A stretch of DNA of 64,000 nucleotides from a virus, in the IMG/VR virus record IMGVR_UViG_3300047157_000197, positions 1-64,000 of that record, one strand, 5' to 3'. Position 1 is the stretch's first letter; every line of letters begins with the position of its first letter. Below the pieces are notes generated by a model. The model worked only from the letters and a program-made list of their open reading frames with translations, ran no database searches and was not told the origin of the DNA. This document shows positions 30,929-39,900 of this stretch, one piece after another. Made by a program: the position numbers and the translations under genes.

Positions 30929-32200
30929 ATGAAGTTTAGAACTTTACTATTAGGAATATCAGCATTGTTCGTGGCATTTAATGCTGCGTTCTTTTCGGTA
31001 AGTGGTTTATCGAAACTATTTGCTGGTGCTTCACTCTCTGTAATTGTTATGGCTAGTTCATTAGAACTTGCTAAACTTATTACTGCTGGTTACCTATACA
31101 ATTATTGGGATAAGATAAACAAATCATTTAGATTGTATTTAAGTGGTGCAGTTATTATTTTAATCCTTATAACATCATTAGGTATCTATGGATTCTTAAC
31201 TTCTGCATTTCAAGATACATTCAATCAATTCAGTATAAAAGAAAAACAATTAGCATTCCTACAACAAAAAGAAAAGTTTTGGGGTGATGATGTAATAAGA
31301 TATGATGAAGAACTTAAAAGAATTAGCGGTAACATTAGTACTCTTTCTAATGCGAAATCTCAATCAATCCAAGTACGAGACACCTCGGTGGTTGGGGGCG
31401 TTAGAACAACCATCTCTACTTCCGAACTTAGGATTTCTCAAAAACGTATCGAAGTTGAAGAACAAAATCGTAAAGGTGTTCAAGCGAAAAGAGAAGTAGC
31501 AGCAGATTCATTACAATCAATTCAATTAAAAATATTAGATGTTGAATCATCAGAAGGTGTATCATCTGAATTAGGACCACTTGAATATCTTAGTGGATTA
31601 TTAGATAGACCTATGGATGTTATTATTAATTGGTTTATCTTAATTATTATCTTTGTATTTGACCCACTTGCAGTTGCACTTGTAATTGCATTTAACAACG
31701 CAGTAATGGTTGATAGGGGAATTGTTAAAAAAGAAAAAGTAATTCGTAAGAGAGAGTTATATGATGAGATACCAGAAGATGAGGATGATAGTTCTATTGA
31801 TAAAGAAATGGCTATGGCTCATTTAACAAACCAAATGGGAGATGATGATAGTGATATTGACAATCTAACAGAATCTGATAAAGATTCTAAAATAGAAAGC
31901 TTAGAAGAAACATTAGATACTGTATTAGATGACGTTACTTTTGAAAAAGCAGATTTAAACAAAGATGGTATTGTAACCCAAGAAGAAGAAAGAGAATTTT
32001 ACGAAACAACAGGTTGGAAAAACTCACATAATGGTAATCCTTATTTTACTCACCCTTGGTTTGATTGGCAGAAAAAAGAAAGATGGATTAACGATAGAGA
32101 TGCTATCAATTATTGGTTAAATGTAAAGGGAGGTAACAGAACCGCACTATCTCAATTTAAAAAAGAATACCCAACAGATTTTACTAAAAAAACTTATTAA
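30929..32200 (+). CDS. Membrane coiled-coil protein with EF-hand
   Basis: 423 residues. Three membrane helices (about 5-27, 31-56, 68-93) lead to a Gln/Lys/Glu-rich coiled coil (98-220), a fourth helix (228-255), then an acidic cytoplasmic tail with a classic EF-hand loop DLNKDGIVTQEE near residue 342 and a Trp-rich end. The coiled coil would lie between helices 3 and 4, on the periplasmic side if the N-terminus is inside. No family is recognised; envelope remodelling or exclusion are guesses. Confidence 0.7.
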   Translation: MKFRTLLLGISALFVAFNAAFFSVSGLSKLFAGASLSVIVMASSLELAKLITAGYLYNYWDKINKSFRLYLSGAVIILILITSLGIYGFLTSAFQDTFNQFSIKEKQLAFLQQKEKFWGDDVIRYDEELKRISGNISTLSNAKSQSIQVRDTSVVGGVRTTISTSELRISQKRIEVEEQNRKGVQAKREVAADSLQSIQLKILDVESSEGVSSELGPLEYLSGLLDRPMDVIINWFILIIIFVFDPLAVALVIAFNNAVMVDRGIVKKEKVIRKRELYDEIPEDEDDSSIDKEMAMAHLTNQMGDDDSDIDNLTESDKDSKIESLEETLDTVLDDVTFEKADLNKDGIVTQEEEREFYETTGWKNSHNGNPYFTHPWFDWQKKERWINDRDAINYWLNVKGGNRTALSQFKKEYPTDFTKKTY

Positions 32201-32204
32201 AAAA

Positions 32205-32236
32205 TTTGGATAATTCAAATAATTTTCGTATATTTA
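32205..32236 (+). promoter_or_regulatory. Bacteroidetes-type promoter
   Basis: TTTGG (32205-32209), 19-base spacer, TATATTTA (32229-32236), 30 bases before the UV endonuclease gene. Confidence 0.8.
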
Positions 32237-32266
32237 CTTTGTAAATAAAACGTAAAACTATATAAT

Positions 32267-33214
32267 ATGAATTTAGGTTATGCCTGTATCAACATGACTC
32301 TTGGTAAAAACAAACCAAAAGTTACTACTAATCGTTCAATGATTAAACGTACCTTCTTAGAGAAAGGTATAGATTATGCTGGTGAATTATCTTTACAAAA
32401 TGCTAGAGATTTATTCACTATACTAGAATGGAACAACAAAAACAACATCAAATGTTTCAGATTATCCTCGGATATATTTCCTTGGGCTTCTGAATATGGT
32501 ATTGAAAATTCTCCATACTACAAACGTATAGAAACTGTATTACAAGCATGTGGTAAATATGCTATTGATAATGGTATTCGTATCACATCACACCCTGGTC
32601 CTTTCAATGTATTAGTTTCACCAAGACCTCATGTTGTAGAAAATACTATTACTGATTTATCATTACATGGTAAAGTATTTGATATGATGGGATTGAGTAG
32701 AACTCCATACAACAAACTAAACATTCATTGTAATGGTGTGTATGGTGATAAGATTTCTGCTATGGATAGATTCTGTAAGAACTTCGAGAGATTACCAGAA
32801 TCAGTACAAACAAGATTAACAGTAGAGAATGATGATAAGGCATCTATGTACTCAGTAAAAGATTTGATGTACATACATGAACGTATTGGTATCCCTATTG
32901 TATTTGATTATCATCACCACAAATTCAATACAGGTGATTTATCAGAACAAGAAGCATTAGAACTTGCATTATCTACTTGGCCTAAAGGTATCAAACCAAT
33001 GGTTCATTATTCAGAATCAAAAAGATTACACGAAGGTAATGATAAGATTAAAGTACAGGCTCATTCAGATTACATTAATGAATTACCAAACTCATATGGT
33101 AACGATATAGATGTTATGGTTGAGGCTAAGGCAAAAGAACTATCTATACTTCCATATATTAATTCAAATAGATGTGAGTATAGTGGATTATTAAGTACAT
33201 CAAGTTATGAATAA
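32267..33214 (+). CDS. uvsE: UV-damage endonuclease (UVDE/UvsE)
   Basis: UVDE nicks DNA 5' of UV photoproducts in a TIM-barrel active site with several metal ions. LGYACINMTL at the start, RLSSDIFPWAS, SHPGPFNVL, TVENDD, FDYHHHKFN and KPMVHYSE follow in the family order and supply the His, Glu and Asp metal ligands. Length is typical. It gives repair in sunlit surface water. It has its own promoter and overlaps the next gene by 8 bases. Confidence 0.9.
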   Translation: MNLGYACINMTLGKNKPKVTTNRSMIKRTFLEKGIDYAGELSLQNARDLFTILEWNNKNNIKCFRLSSDIFPWASEYGIENSPYYKRIETVLQACGKYAIDNGIRITSHPGPFNVLVSPRPHVVENTITDLSLHGKVFDMMGLSRTPYNKLNIHCNGVYGDKISAMDRFCKNFERLPESVQTRLTVENDDKASMYSVKDLMYIHERIGIPIVFDYHHHKFNTGDLSEQEALELALSTWPKGIKPMVHYSESKRLHEGNDKIKVQAHSDYINELPNSYGNDIDVMVEAKAKELSILPYINSNRCEYSGLLSTSSYE

Positions 33215-33518
33215 AATAAAACAACACTTACAAAGATACATTGGGTGGTACTTTTTAGTAGCATCACTTGGATTGATTATAGGAGAAGAATACTTTACAG
33301 GTTTTCTTATAGGATTAATAACTCTTTTAAAAATACCACCATTTGATTGGATAGGTAGAGCTATGGATTGGGCTGCTGGTATCGGAGTTTATTGGGGATT
33401 GAAACTGAGAAGTTGGAAAGAGAAACAAAATAAACCAATTCAAGTAATAGTAACAATAGTTGCTATAATTCTAATATTATTAATATGGTGGTTTATGCCT
33501 GAATGTGAATTATGTTAA
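33207..33518 (+). CDS. Small membrane protein, 103 aa
   Basis: Three hydrophobic segments, the last (about 75-95) very Ile-rich, and a CELC end. No family. Starts inside the end of uvsE, so it is translated from the same message. Confidence 0.6.
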   Translation: MNKIKQHLQRYIGWYFLVASLGLIIGEEYFTGFLIGLITLLKIPPFDWIGRAMDWAAGIGVYWGLKLRSWKEKQNKPIQVIVTIVAIILILLIWWFMPECELC

Positions 33519-33527
33519 AAATAAAAT

Positions 33528-33680
33528 ATGAAAAAAGAAAAGAAAGTTAGACAGTACAGAAGTAATCAAGGTAGAAGTCCAAAACAACAAAGTCAAAATG
33601 AAAAGGGAATGTTCATTAGTTGTATGGGTTTATTGATTATAGTAACTGGATTAATCTTATATGGATTATTCAATGGGTAA
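33528..33680 (+). CDS. Tail-anchored basic peptide, 50 aa
   Basis: The first 27 residues are Lys/Arg/Gln-rich and the last 22 are one hydrophobic helix. A basic cytoplasmic end with a membrane anchor is the likely form. Overlaps the next start by 8 bases. Confidence 0.5.
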   Translation: MKKEKKVRQYRSNQGRSPKQQSQNEKGMFISCMGLLIIVTGLILYGLFNG

Positions 33681-33888
33681 TATAAACTCAATTCCACAAG
33701 TAGTTGTGGTACACAAAAAACCTCGTAAGAATGGTAAAGTATTTTTAGAGGTATTTGAAAACACGCGTGTTGATGATATTATCAATGCTAGAAAATTAAA
33801 ACCACTTATACCAAAAGAAAACGAAATACTCGATATAGGAGTAGGAATTTCATTTGTTGAAAGGTATAAGAAAAAACACAAATTATGA
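33673..33888 (+). CDS. Hypothetical protein, 71 aa
   Basis: The ATG at 33673 gives a short 8-base overlap with the upstream peptide; an ATG at 33661 is an alternative start. Beta-rich beginning (QVVVVHKKP) and a lysine-rich end. ATGA overlap with the next gene. Confidence 0.6.
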   Translation: MGNINSIPQVVVVHKKPRKNGKVFLEVFENTRVDDIINARKLKPLIPKENEILDIGVGISFVERYKKKHKL

Positions 33889-34124
33889 AAAAATTAAAAC
33901 TTATTATGGGAATTATAATTCCCTTCGGATTAGCAGGAATTCCATTTGGAGCTGCATTAGAACTTGTTAAACAAGGAGAAGAACCAACTGCAATAATTGT
34001 AGGATTGTTAACACCAACAATATTAGCAGCATTTATCTTAGTCAAACAAATAAAAAATGATTATGATAGAAAAGAAGCTATTCAAAGAAGAAGAGCAAAT
34101 AATTACAGAAGAAAAAAGAAATAA
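33885..34124 (+). CDS. Small membrane protein, 79 aa
   Basis: Two hydrophobic segments (about 6-25 and 37-56) and a strongly basic C-terminus that should stay in the cytoplasm. Coupled by ATGA overlap to the preceding gene. Confidence 0.6.
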   Translation: MKKLKLIMGIIIPFGLAGIPFGAALELVKQGEEPTAIIVGLLTPTILAAFILVKQIKNDYDRKEAIQRRRANNYRRKKK

Positions 34125-34127
34125 GGT

Positions 34128-34712
34128 TTGAGTACAAAAAAGCATTTAGTAGTAATCGGTCATCCTGACAATAAATCATTTTGTTACAATGGTATATTTA
34201 AAACTATTGTAAGACAACTGAAAAGACACAACGAAACTTTTGAGGTTATTGATGTGTATGATGATAAACTACATCGTGATAGAACAGAATTAATTAAGGA
34301 TTATAAAAGATTAGTTACATGGTCAACTCACATTTATTTTGTATCACCAGTATGGTGGTTTAGAATGACACCTAAGATGGAAACATTCTTTGATGAAGTT
34401 CTTACACCAGGATTTGCATATAAGTTTGTACCTTTATTTGGTAAGTATGCTTACCCAAAACCATTTCTTAGTGATAAGAAAGTTAGAACTTATATTACAC
34501 ATGGTGCACCGATGTTACCTGTTATTACTTTATATCTTAATTCAGTTAAGTTAAGATTGGTAATGGGAGTATATACATTTGTATTTGGGTGGAAACCATC
34601 GAGGTGGTTTAAAACAAAACAATTTTGGTCTGTTCCATTTGTAGATGCAAAGAAACGAGCAAAATACTTACGAGTAGTAAAAGAAGATATTAGAAAAGAT
34701 TTAGGTCTGTGA
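34128..34712 (+). CDS. Flavodoxin-fold NAD(P)H:quinone oxidoreductase-like protein
   Basis: Begins at TTG. VVIGHPDNKSFC is the FMN-binding first loop of the flavodoxin_2 family, and the SPVWWFRMTPKMETFFDEVL segment is its second hallmark. These enzymes reduce quinones or drop-in substrates using NAD(P)H and flavin. The 194 residues fit one domain. It overlaps the helicase gene by 4 bases. Its value to a phage is unclear. Confidence 0.8.
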   Translation: MSTKKHLVVIGHPDNKSFCYNGIFKTIVRQLKRHNETFEVIDVYDDKLHRDRTELIKDYKRLVTWSTHIYFVSPVWWFRMTPKMETFFDEVLTPGFAYKFVPLFGKYAYPKPFLSDKKVRTYITHGAPMLPVITLYLNSVKLRLVMGVYTFVFGWKPSRWFKTKQFWSVPFVDAKKRAKYLRVVKEDIRKDLGL

Positions 34713-36091
34713 AATTAAGAGAGAATCAAATAGAACCAGTAGCAATTGGAGTTGAGTTTTTACGAACTCCAAAAATGAAACCATCGATTATCGTAGCACC
34801 AACTGCTTTCGGTAAATCGATTGTTATTGCTGCAATTGCCAAAGAACTTGGTGAGAAGATTTTGGTTCTACAACCATCAAAAGAATTATTAGAACAAAAC
34901 TATGATAAGTTTGTTACTCTTGGTGGAACTGCATCAATCTATTCAGCATCGGCTGGTAGTAAAGAAATGGGTCGTGTAACATACGCAACAATTGGTTCGA
35001 TAATCAATATTGCACACGAGTTCAAAAGTATGGGGGTCAGTAAAATCATCATAGATGAGTGTGATAGATATCCAAGAAACAAATCAGGACAGTTAAGGAG
35101 ATTTGTGGATGGTATGAAAGCAACTCATGTCCTTGGTCTTACTGCAACCCCCTTGAAATTGCAAACGAATATGGGAGATACTGGTCCGTATTCTAAATTA
35201 GTAATGTTAACGAATCGTTCTAAACATGGTGTATTTTTTAAGTACATACTTCATGTTTCACAGATTCAAGATATTGTTAAGTTAAACTATTGGAGTAAGT
35301 TAGAATATCAATCATATGATTTCGATACAGGTGCCTTAGTTTATAATTCGAGTGGTGCTGAATATACACAAGATTCTATTGCTCGTTCTTATGAGAATCA
35401 AAACATTGGTGATAAGATTGTAAAGAAGATTGCTGAAGTACAAGATAGGAAATCTATATTAGTTGCAGTACCAACGATAGAACAAGCAACTAATCTTGCA
35501 AAAAGAATTCCACAAGCAGCAGTTGTACATGGTGGAACTCCAAAAGATGAACGTAAAAGAATCATAGAAGAATTCAGAAATCAACAGATACGAGTTATTG
35601 TACAAGTTAATGTACTAACAGTTGGATTTGATTATCCTGAATTGGATTGTTTGATTACAGGTAGACCAACCGCATCTATATCTTGGTGGTATCAGTTTGT
35701 TGGTAGAGGAACTCGTATTCACGATGATAAAGAAGATTGTTTAGTTGTAGATTTTGTAGGTTCAGTAGAAAGATTTGGTAAAGTAGAGGAACTATATTAT
35801 AAAGATACTGGTGGTGAAGAATGGGAATTGTTTGGAGAAGGTAAAAAACAAATCACAGGTATTCCAATACACGAAATCGGAATTCACTTAGAGGGTGGAG
35901 TAAATCTTGCAGAAAAGAAAAACGAAGATGGTGATATAGAAAAAGTTTATATGACCTTTGGAAAGTATAAAGGTAAACCCGTTGCATCAGTTCCACCTTA
36001 TTATAGAAAGTGGATGATAGATAATATTACATGGGGGCCATGGAATATTAAAATAAAAGAAGAAATAGAAAGATTAGCAAATATAAAATAA
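34709..36091 (+). CDS. SF2 DNA helicase, UvsW/RadD-like
   Basis: Starts at GTG. Motifs in order: Q-like LRENQIEPV, Walker A APTAFGKS (30-37), IIIDECD (a DExD box), LTATP, and motif VI FVGRGTRI. The layout fits UvsW of T4 and bacterial RadD, which remodel branched DNA in recombination-dependent replication. A C-terminal segment FGKYKGKPVASVPPYYRKWM resembles a small module found at the end of some exonucleases. T4 UvsW also helps switch from origin- to recombination-primed replication, which may apply here. Confidence 0.85.
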   Translation: MKLRENQIEPVAIGVEFLRTPKMKPSIIVAPTAFGKSIVIAAIAKELGEKILVLQPSKELLEQNYDKFVTLGGTASIYSASAGSKEMGRVTYATIGSIINIAHEFKSMGVSKIIIDECDRYPRNKSGQLRRFVDGMKATHVLGLTATPLKLQTNMGDTGPYSKLVMLTNRSKHGVFFKYILHVSQIQDIVKLNYWSKLEYQSYDFDTGALVYNSSGAEYTQDSIARSYENQNIGDKIVKKIAEVQDRKSILVAVPTIEQATNLAKRIPQAAVVHGGTPKDERKRIIEEFRNQQIRVIVQVNVLTVGFDYPELDCLITGRPTASISWWYQFVGRGTRIHDDKEDCLVVDFVGSVERFGKVEELYYKDTGGEEWELFGEGKKQITGIPIHEIGIHLEGGVNLAEKKNEDGDIEKVYMTFGKYKGKPVASVPPYYRKWMIDNITWGPWNIKIKEEIERLANIK

Positions 36092-36669
36092 TGTATAAAA
36101 AACTTTTATATAATGATGATTGTATTTTAGATACCATTTCAAAAAAGGTAATTTTTGATTTTAATAAAGAATGGGATAATTACGAAAAATGGAAACTAAA
36201 AAATCCAAACATTGAGCATGGTATTACAAAAGAAAGAGATGGTAGGTTAAAATGGAATCAAGGAGTACCTATTAAAAAAGAAAATGAAGAGTTTTACTAC
36301 CAATTAAACGGTAAACTATTTAAGAAAAAAATATACAATGAAACTGAACTAATTCAGCAGTTAGAATATTTTACAGAAGATGATTTAAATTTTGATGCGG
36401 AAGTAGTATATAAAGAAACTAATTATTCTAACGGAGTATTGACAGAAGAAATACGATATTATTATTATCCTAGATATGTTCAAACTCATATAATTTTTTA
36501 TCCACCAAATGATACATATTCTTTATCATATTATAAAAAAGAACTAGATATAGCTGGAAAATTGATTAGTGAAATAGAATGTAAAGTTATAAATGAAATA
36601 AAATATTTTAAAGAAACCATATTTGATGCAATCGGTAATATAAAAAATACAAAAGAGTGGGAAGAGTAA
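36091..36669 (+). CDS. Hypothetical protein, 192 aa
   Basis: Tyr-, Lys- and Glu-rich with beta-like repeats (YNETELIQQLEYF). No recognised family. It shares one base with the helicase stop and overlaps the next reading frame by 13 bases. Confidence 0.65.
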   Translation: MYKKLLYNDDCILDTISKKVIFDFNKEWDNYEKWKLKNPNIEHGITKERDGRLKWNQGVPIKKENEEFYYQLNGKLFKKKIYNETELIQQLEYFTEDDLNFDAEVVYKETNYSNGVLTEEIRYYYYPRYVQTHIIFYPPNDTYSLSYYKKELDIAGKLISEIECKVINEIKYFKETIFDAIGNIKNTKEWEE

Positions 36670-37154
36670 AAAAATTATTTATTGATAAAATTATAAAAGA
36701 TAAAAAAATTACTTTTAGTAAAAACAAAAACTTTTATCTTCATGTCTATGTAAATGTAGAAAATGGAGTAGGTACGTTTAATATAAATAATAATTTTATA
36801 AAACACACTGCAAAAAAACTTACAGAATATATAAATGACTCAAAATATAAAAATGTAGTTTTAATATGTAGAAGTGAAAAAGAACAATTTTCAGAAGCAT
36901 TTCCTAAATTAAATGATTTAATGTATTTAAAAGATAATACTAAAAAGAATTTAAAAATATTTTATCAAGACCCATGGCCATCTCATGTTCCAAATTTTAT
37001 TGAAGATGAAAAAACTTTATATATAAGATTTGGGTTTGATGAAGGAAGTGAATTTGATAAATTATGTGTTAATGACCCAACCTTTAAAACAACACAAGTA
37101 GATGGAGATTATTGGTTTTTGTTAAACAACATAAATAATAAATTATTATATTAA
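36657..37154 (+). CDS. Hypothetical protein, 165 aa
   Basis: Begins at GTG within the previous gene. Mixed alpha/beta with repeated Asn/Lys segments; no motif recognised. One base separates its stop from the ThyA start, so it belongs to the same transcript. Confidence 0.6.
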   Translation: MGRVKKLFIDKIIKDKKITFSKNKNFYLHVYVNVENGVGTFNINNNFIKHTAKKLTEYINDSKYKNVVLICRSEKEQFSEAFPKLNDLMYLKDNTKKNLKIFYQDPWPSHVPNFIEDEKTLYIRFGFDEGSEFDKLCVNDPTFKTTQVDGDYWFLLNNINNKLLY

Positions 37155-37155
37155 T

Positions 37156-38061
37156 ATGAATTCACTAGATTTAAGATACCAAAATATATTACAAGATATA
37201 TTATTAGAAGGAAAAGAAAAAGGAGATAGAACTGGCACAGGTACTATATCTGTATTTGGTAAACAAATTAGACATGATATGAGTGATGGATTTCCTTTAC
37301 TAACCACAAAGAAGATGGCAGTTAAAACTATGATGACTGAATTAAAGTGGTTTCTAAAAGGAGATACTAATATCAAATACTTAGTTGAGAACAACTGTCA
37401 TATTTGGGACGGTGATGCTTATAAAGTATATGAACGAACTTATCTTCATGATTTAGATGAACCTCTACCACAAAAAGAGTTTATAAATAAAATAAAAACC
37501 GATGATGAGTTTGCAAGAGTATGGGGTGAGTTAGGACCAATCTATGGTAAACAATGGAGAGAATGGTCACCAGTTGCAGGTGAGATAAACAAAGGTGGTA
37601 AAGACCAAATCAAAGAATTAATTAAAAATATAAAAGAGAACCCTGATAGTAGAAGATTGATGGTATCAGCTTGGAACGTAAGTGAGTTACCTCTAGTAGT
37701 TCTTCCTCCTTGTCATTATGGATTCCAATGTTATGTAAACGATGGTAAGTTATCTCTAATGTGGAATCAACGTTCAGTAGATACATTCTTAGGGTTACCA
37801 TTTAATATTGCATCCTATGGTACTCTATTACTCTTATTATGTGAAGAAACAAATTTAGAACCAGGTGAACTGATTGGGAACTTAGGTGATACTCATTTAT
37901 ATAAAAATCATATTGAACAAGCAGAAGAACAGAGATTACGAAGTTCTTTTACATTACCAACAATAAAATTATCTAACGTAGATATTTTAAATGGAGAATG
38001 GGATTATGAAATAGAAGGATATAAATATCACCCAACAATTAAAGCACCATTAAGTAATTAA
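37156..38061 (+). CDS. thyA: Thymidylate synthase
   Basis: Methylates dUMP to dTMP with methylene-tetrahydrofolate. GDRTGTGT and the Arg in it bind phosphate, PIYGKQWR is the next conserved block, the nucleophile is Cys186 in LPPCHYGFQ, and MWNQRSVD and GDTHLY complete the site. 301 residues, full length. It is the downstream partner of the dCMP deaminase at 18089. Conventional ThyA suggests ordinary T or a precursor of a modified base. Confidence 0.95.
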   Translation: MNSLDLRYQNILQDILLEGKEKGDRTGTGTISVFGKQIRHDMSDGFPLLTTKKMAVKTMMTELKWFLKGDTNIKYLVENNCHIWDGDAYKVYERTYLHDLDEPLPQKEFINKIKTDDEFARVWGELGPIYGKQWREWSPVAGEINKGGKDQIKELIKNIKENPDSRRLMVSAWNVSELPLVVLPPCHYGFQCYVNDGKLSLMWNQRSVDTFLGLPFNIASYGTLLLLLCEETNLEPGELIGNLGDTHLYKNHIEQAEEQRLRSSFTLPTIKLSNVDILNGEWDYEIEGYKYHPTIKAPLSN

Positions 38062-38062
38062 T

Positions 38063-38176
38063 ATGACAAAACAAGAAATAGTAAAAAAAATCGTGGAATT
38101 AAAACTTATTAAACCACAAACACAAAAAATTAAATTACAAATTCAAAAGTTACAACAAAAACTAAACAATGATTAG
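38063..38176 (+). CDS. Hypothetical coiled-coil peptide, 37 aa
   Basis: Lys/Gln/Leu-rich with heptad spacing, between thyA and metK; overlaps metK by 8 bases. Real coding status is likely but not certain. Confidence 0.5.
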   Translation: MTKQEIVKKIVELKLIKPQTQKIKLQIQKLQQKLNND

Positions 38177-39134
38177 AACAGCAGAATGTGTATCACCGAT
38201 GCACCCAGACAAGATGTGTGATAGAATATCAGACACATTATTAGATTTACATTTAGAACAAGACCCAAACTCACGAGTAGCAATTGAAACTTGTGGTGGT
38301 ATGGGAGAAGTTTATATCACAGGAGAAGTTACTTCAAATGCAGTAGTAACGAGAAATGATATTGTAAAGGTAGTTCATAGTGTAACTACCGATGATACGA
38401 TTGAAGTTATCATTAACATCAACTCACAATCACCAGAGATTGCAAATGGAGTAGATACTGGTGGAGCAGGTGACCAAGGAATTATGATTGGTTATGCTTG
38501 TAGAGATAATAAAGAATTTTTACCACAAGAATATTTCTTATCAAGAGAACTAAACAAGTATGTATTTAGTAAATATCCGTATGATGGTAAAACTCAAGTT
38601 ACTATGAATGGTAACTCACTTAGAGTTGTATGTTCATTTCAGAAAGCACCAACAAAAGAATTACAACAATTGGTATATGAATATTTTGAAGATTATCCAG
38701 AATATCAAATTGAAGCATTACATTGTAATCCTGCTGGAGAGTGGAACATTGGTGGATTTACTGCTGATGCTGGATTAACTGGTAGAAAACTTGCAGTAGA
38801 TAATTATGGACCGAGAGTTCCACTTGGTGGTGGAGCATTTAGTGGTAAGGATTCTACTAAGGTTGATAGAAGTGCAGCTTATATGGGAAGAAGAATAGCA
38901 GTAGATATATTAGAACAAAGACCAGAGGTACAAGAAGTAATGGTTCAACTTGCTTATGCAATTGGATATGACCAACCTCTACAAGCAACTGCTATCGTTG
39001 ATGGAGAACACGAATTTATCAAGGGATATGATTTATCCCCTAAAGGAATAATTGATTTCTTAGAACTAAGAAAACCAATATTTGGAGAAACCGCAGGGTT
39101 TGGACACATGGGTGCAGGATTTAAATGGAAATAA
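38169..39134 (+). CDS. metK: S-adenosylmethionine synthetase (compact form)
   Basis: Makes SAM from methionine and ATP. HPDKMCD holds the catalytic His and metal site, GGAGDQG is the ATP-binding loop, and GGGAFSGKD is the phosphate-binding loop. At 321 residues it is clearly shorter than cellular enzymes of about 380-400, with less sequence in the central region. The SAM could feed DNA methylation or the radical SAM protein at 11247. It ends just before a promoter. Confidence 0.9.
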   Translation: MIRTAECVSPMHPDKMCDRISDTLLDLHLEQDPNSRVAIETCGGMGEVYITGEVTSNAVVTRNDIVKVVHSVTTDDTIEVIININSQSPEIANGVDTGGAGDQGIMIGYACRDNKEFLPQEYFLSRELNKYVFSKYPYDGKTQVTMNGNSLRVVCSFQKAPTKELQQLVYEYFEDYPEYQIEALHCNPAGEWNIGGFTADAGLTGRKLAVDNYGPRVPLGGGAFSGKDSTKVDRSAAYMGRRIAVDILEQRPEVQEVMVQLAYAIGYDQPLQATAIVDGEHEFIKGYDLSPKGIIDFLELRKPIFGETAGFGHMGAGFKWK

Positions 39135-39135
39135 A

Positions 39136-39167
39136 TTAGGAATTATAAAATAATTTTCGTATATTTG
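39136..39167 (+). promoter_or_regulatory. Bacteroidetes-type promoter
   Basis: TTAGG (39136-39140), 19-base spacer, TATATTTG (39160-39167), a full TAnnTTTG match, 18 bases before the nucleotidyltransferase ATG. Confidence 0.8.
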
Positions 39168-39185
39168 TATAACAAATAGATTACA

Positions 39186-39659
39186 ATGAGTAAAAAATAT
39201 AAAGTAATATTAATTAGTGGTGGATTTGACCCTGTACATAAAGGTCATATCGAATGTATCCAAAATGCTAAGAAGTTAGCAGATGAAGTTTGGATAGGAC
39301 TTAACAACGATAGTTGGTTAAGAAGAAAAAAAGGTAAATCTTTTATGAAAGAAGGAGAACGAAAGTTTATAATGGAATCACTAAGAGATGTAGATTATGT
39401 TTATGTAATGAATCCACTTATACATGGAGATGATACAGCAATTGATTTTATTGACCATGCAAGAAAAAAGTTTGTAAATCAAAATGGTGATTTACCAAAA
39501 GGTGTAATGGCATTTGGTAATGGTGGAGATAGAACAGAAACAACTACACCAGAGAATGATGTATGTAATTCATACGGAATAGAATCAGTATGGGGATTGG
39601 GTAAGAAGATTCAATCATCATCTTGGTTATTAGAAAAATATTTAAATATAGCAGAATAA
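39186..39659 (+). CDS. Cytidylyltransferase-like nucleotidyltransferase
   Basis: GGFDPVHKGH (His18-x2-His21) is the HxGH motif of enzymes that join a nucleotide to a phosphorylated sugar, alcohol or pantetheine. The rest of the small Rossmann fold follows, though a clear ISSTK motif is replaced by IQSSSW. It resembles the nucleotidyltransferase half of HldE or TagD. It may supply activated sugars to the glycan genes elsewhere in the window. Substrate unresolved. Confidence 0.8.
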   Translation: MSKKYKVILISGGFDPVHKGHIECIQNAKKLADEVWIGLNNDSWLRRKKGKSFMKEGERKFIMESLRDVDYVYVMNPLIHGDDTAIDFIDHARKKFVNQNGDLPKGVMAFGNGGDRTETTTPENDVCNSYGIESVWGLGKKIQSSSWLLEKYLNIAE

Positions 39660-39660
39660 A

Positions 39661-39900
39661 ATGAACATAGAACAATTAGTAAACGATTACCCCAATGATA
39701 TGGAGCTTGGAAAAAAAGTAAGAGAACTATATCGCGAGGGAAGAAAATTCCAAGATAAACTTTCTGAAAAAATGAAAGATGCAAAAATATTTGAATCACC
39801 TGATGGTGGTAGAACAATCTACGTTAGAGGTTGGGGAGAACCAACATCAAATAGAAAATTATCAACAACCCAATTAAATATATTTGATGAAACTAATTAA
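39661..39900 (+). CDS. Hypothetical protein, 79 aa
   Basis: Basic, helical N-terminal half (KKVRELYREGRK) and a Gly/Thr-rich end. Starts one base after the nucleotidyltransferase and overlaps the deformylase gene by 14 bases. No family. Confidence 0.6.
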   Translation: MNIEQLVNDYPNDMELGKKVRELYREGRKFQDKLSEKMKDAKIFESPDGGRTIYVRGWGEPTSNRKLSTTQLNIFDETN

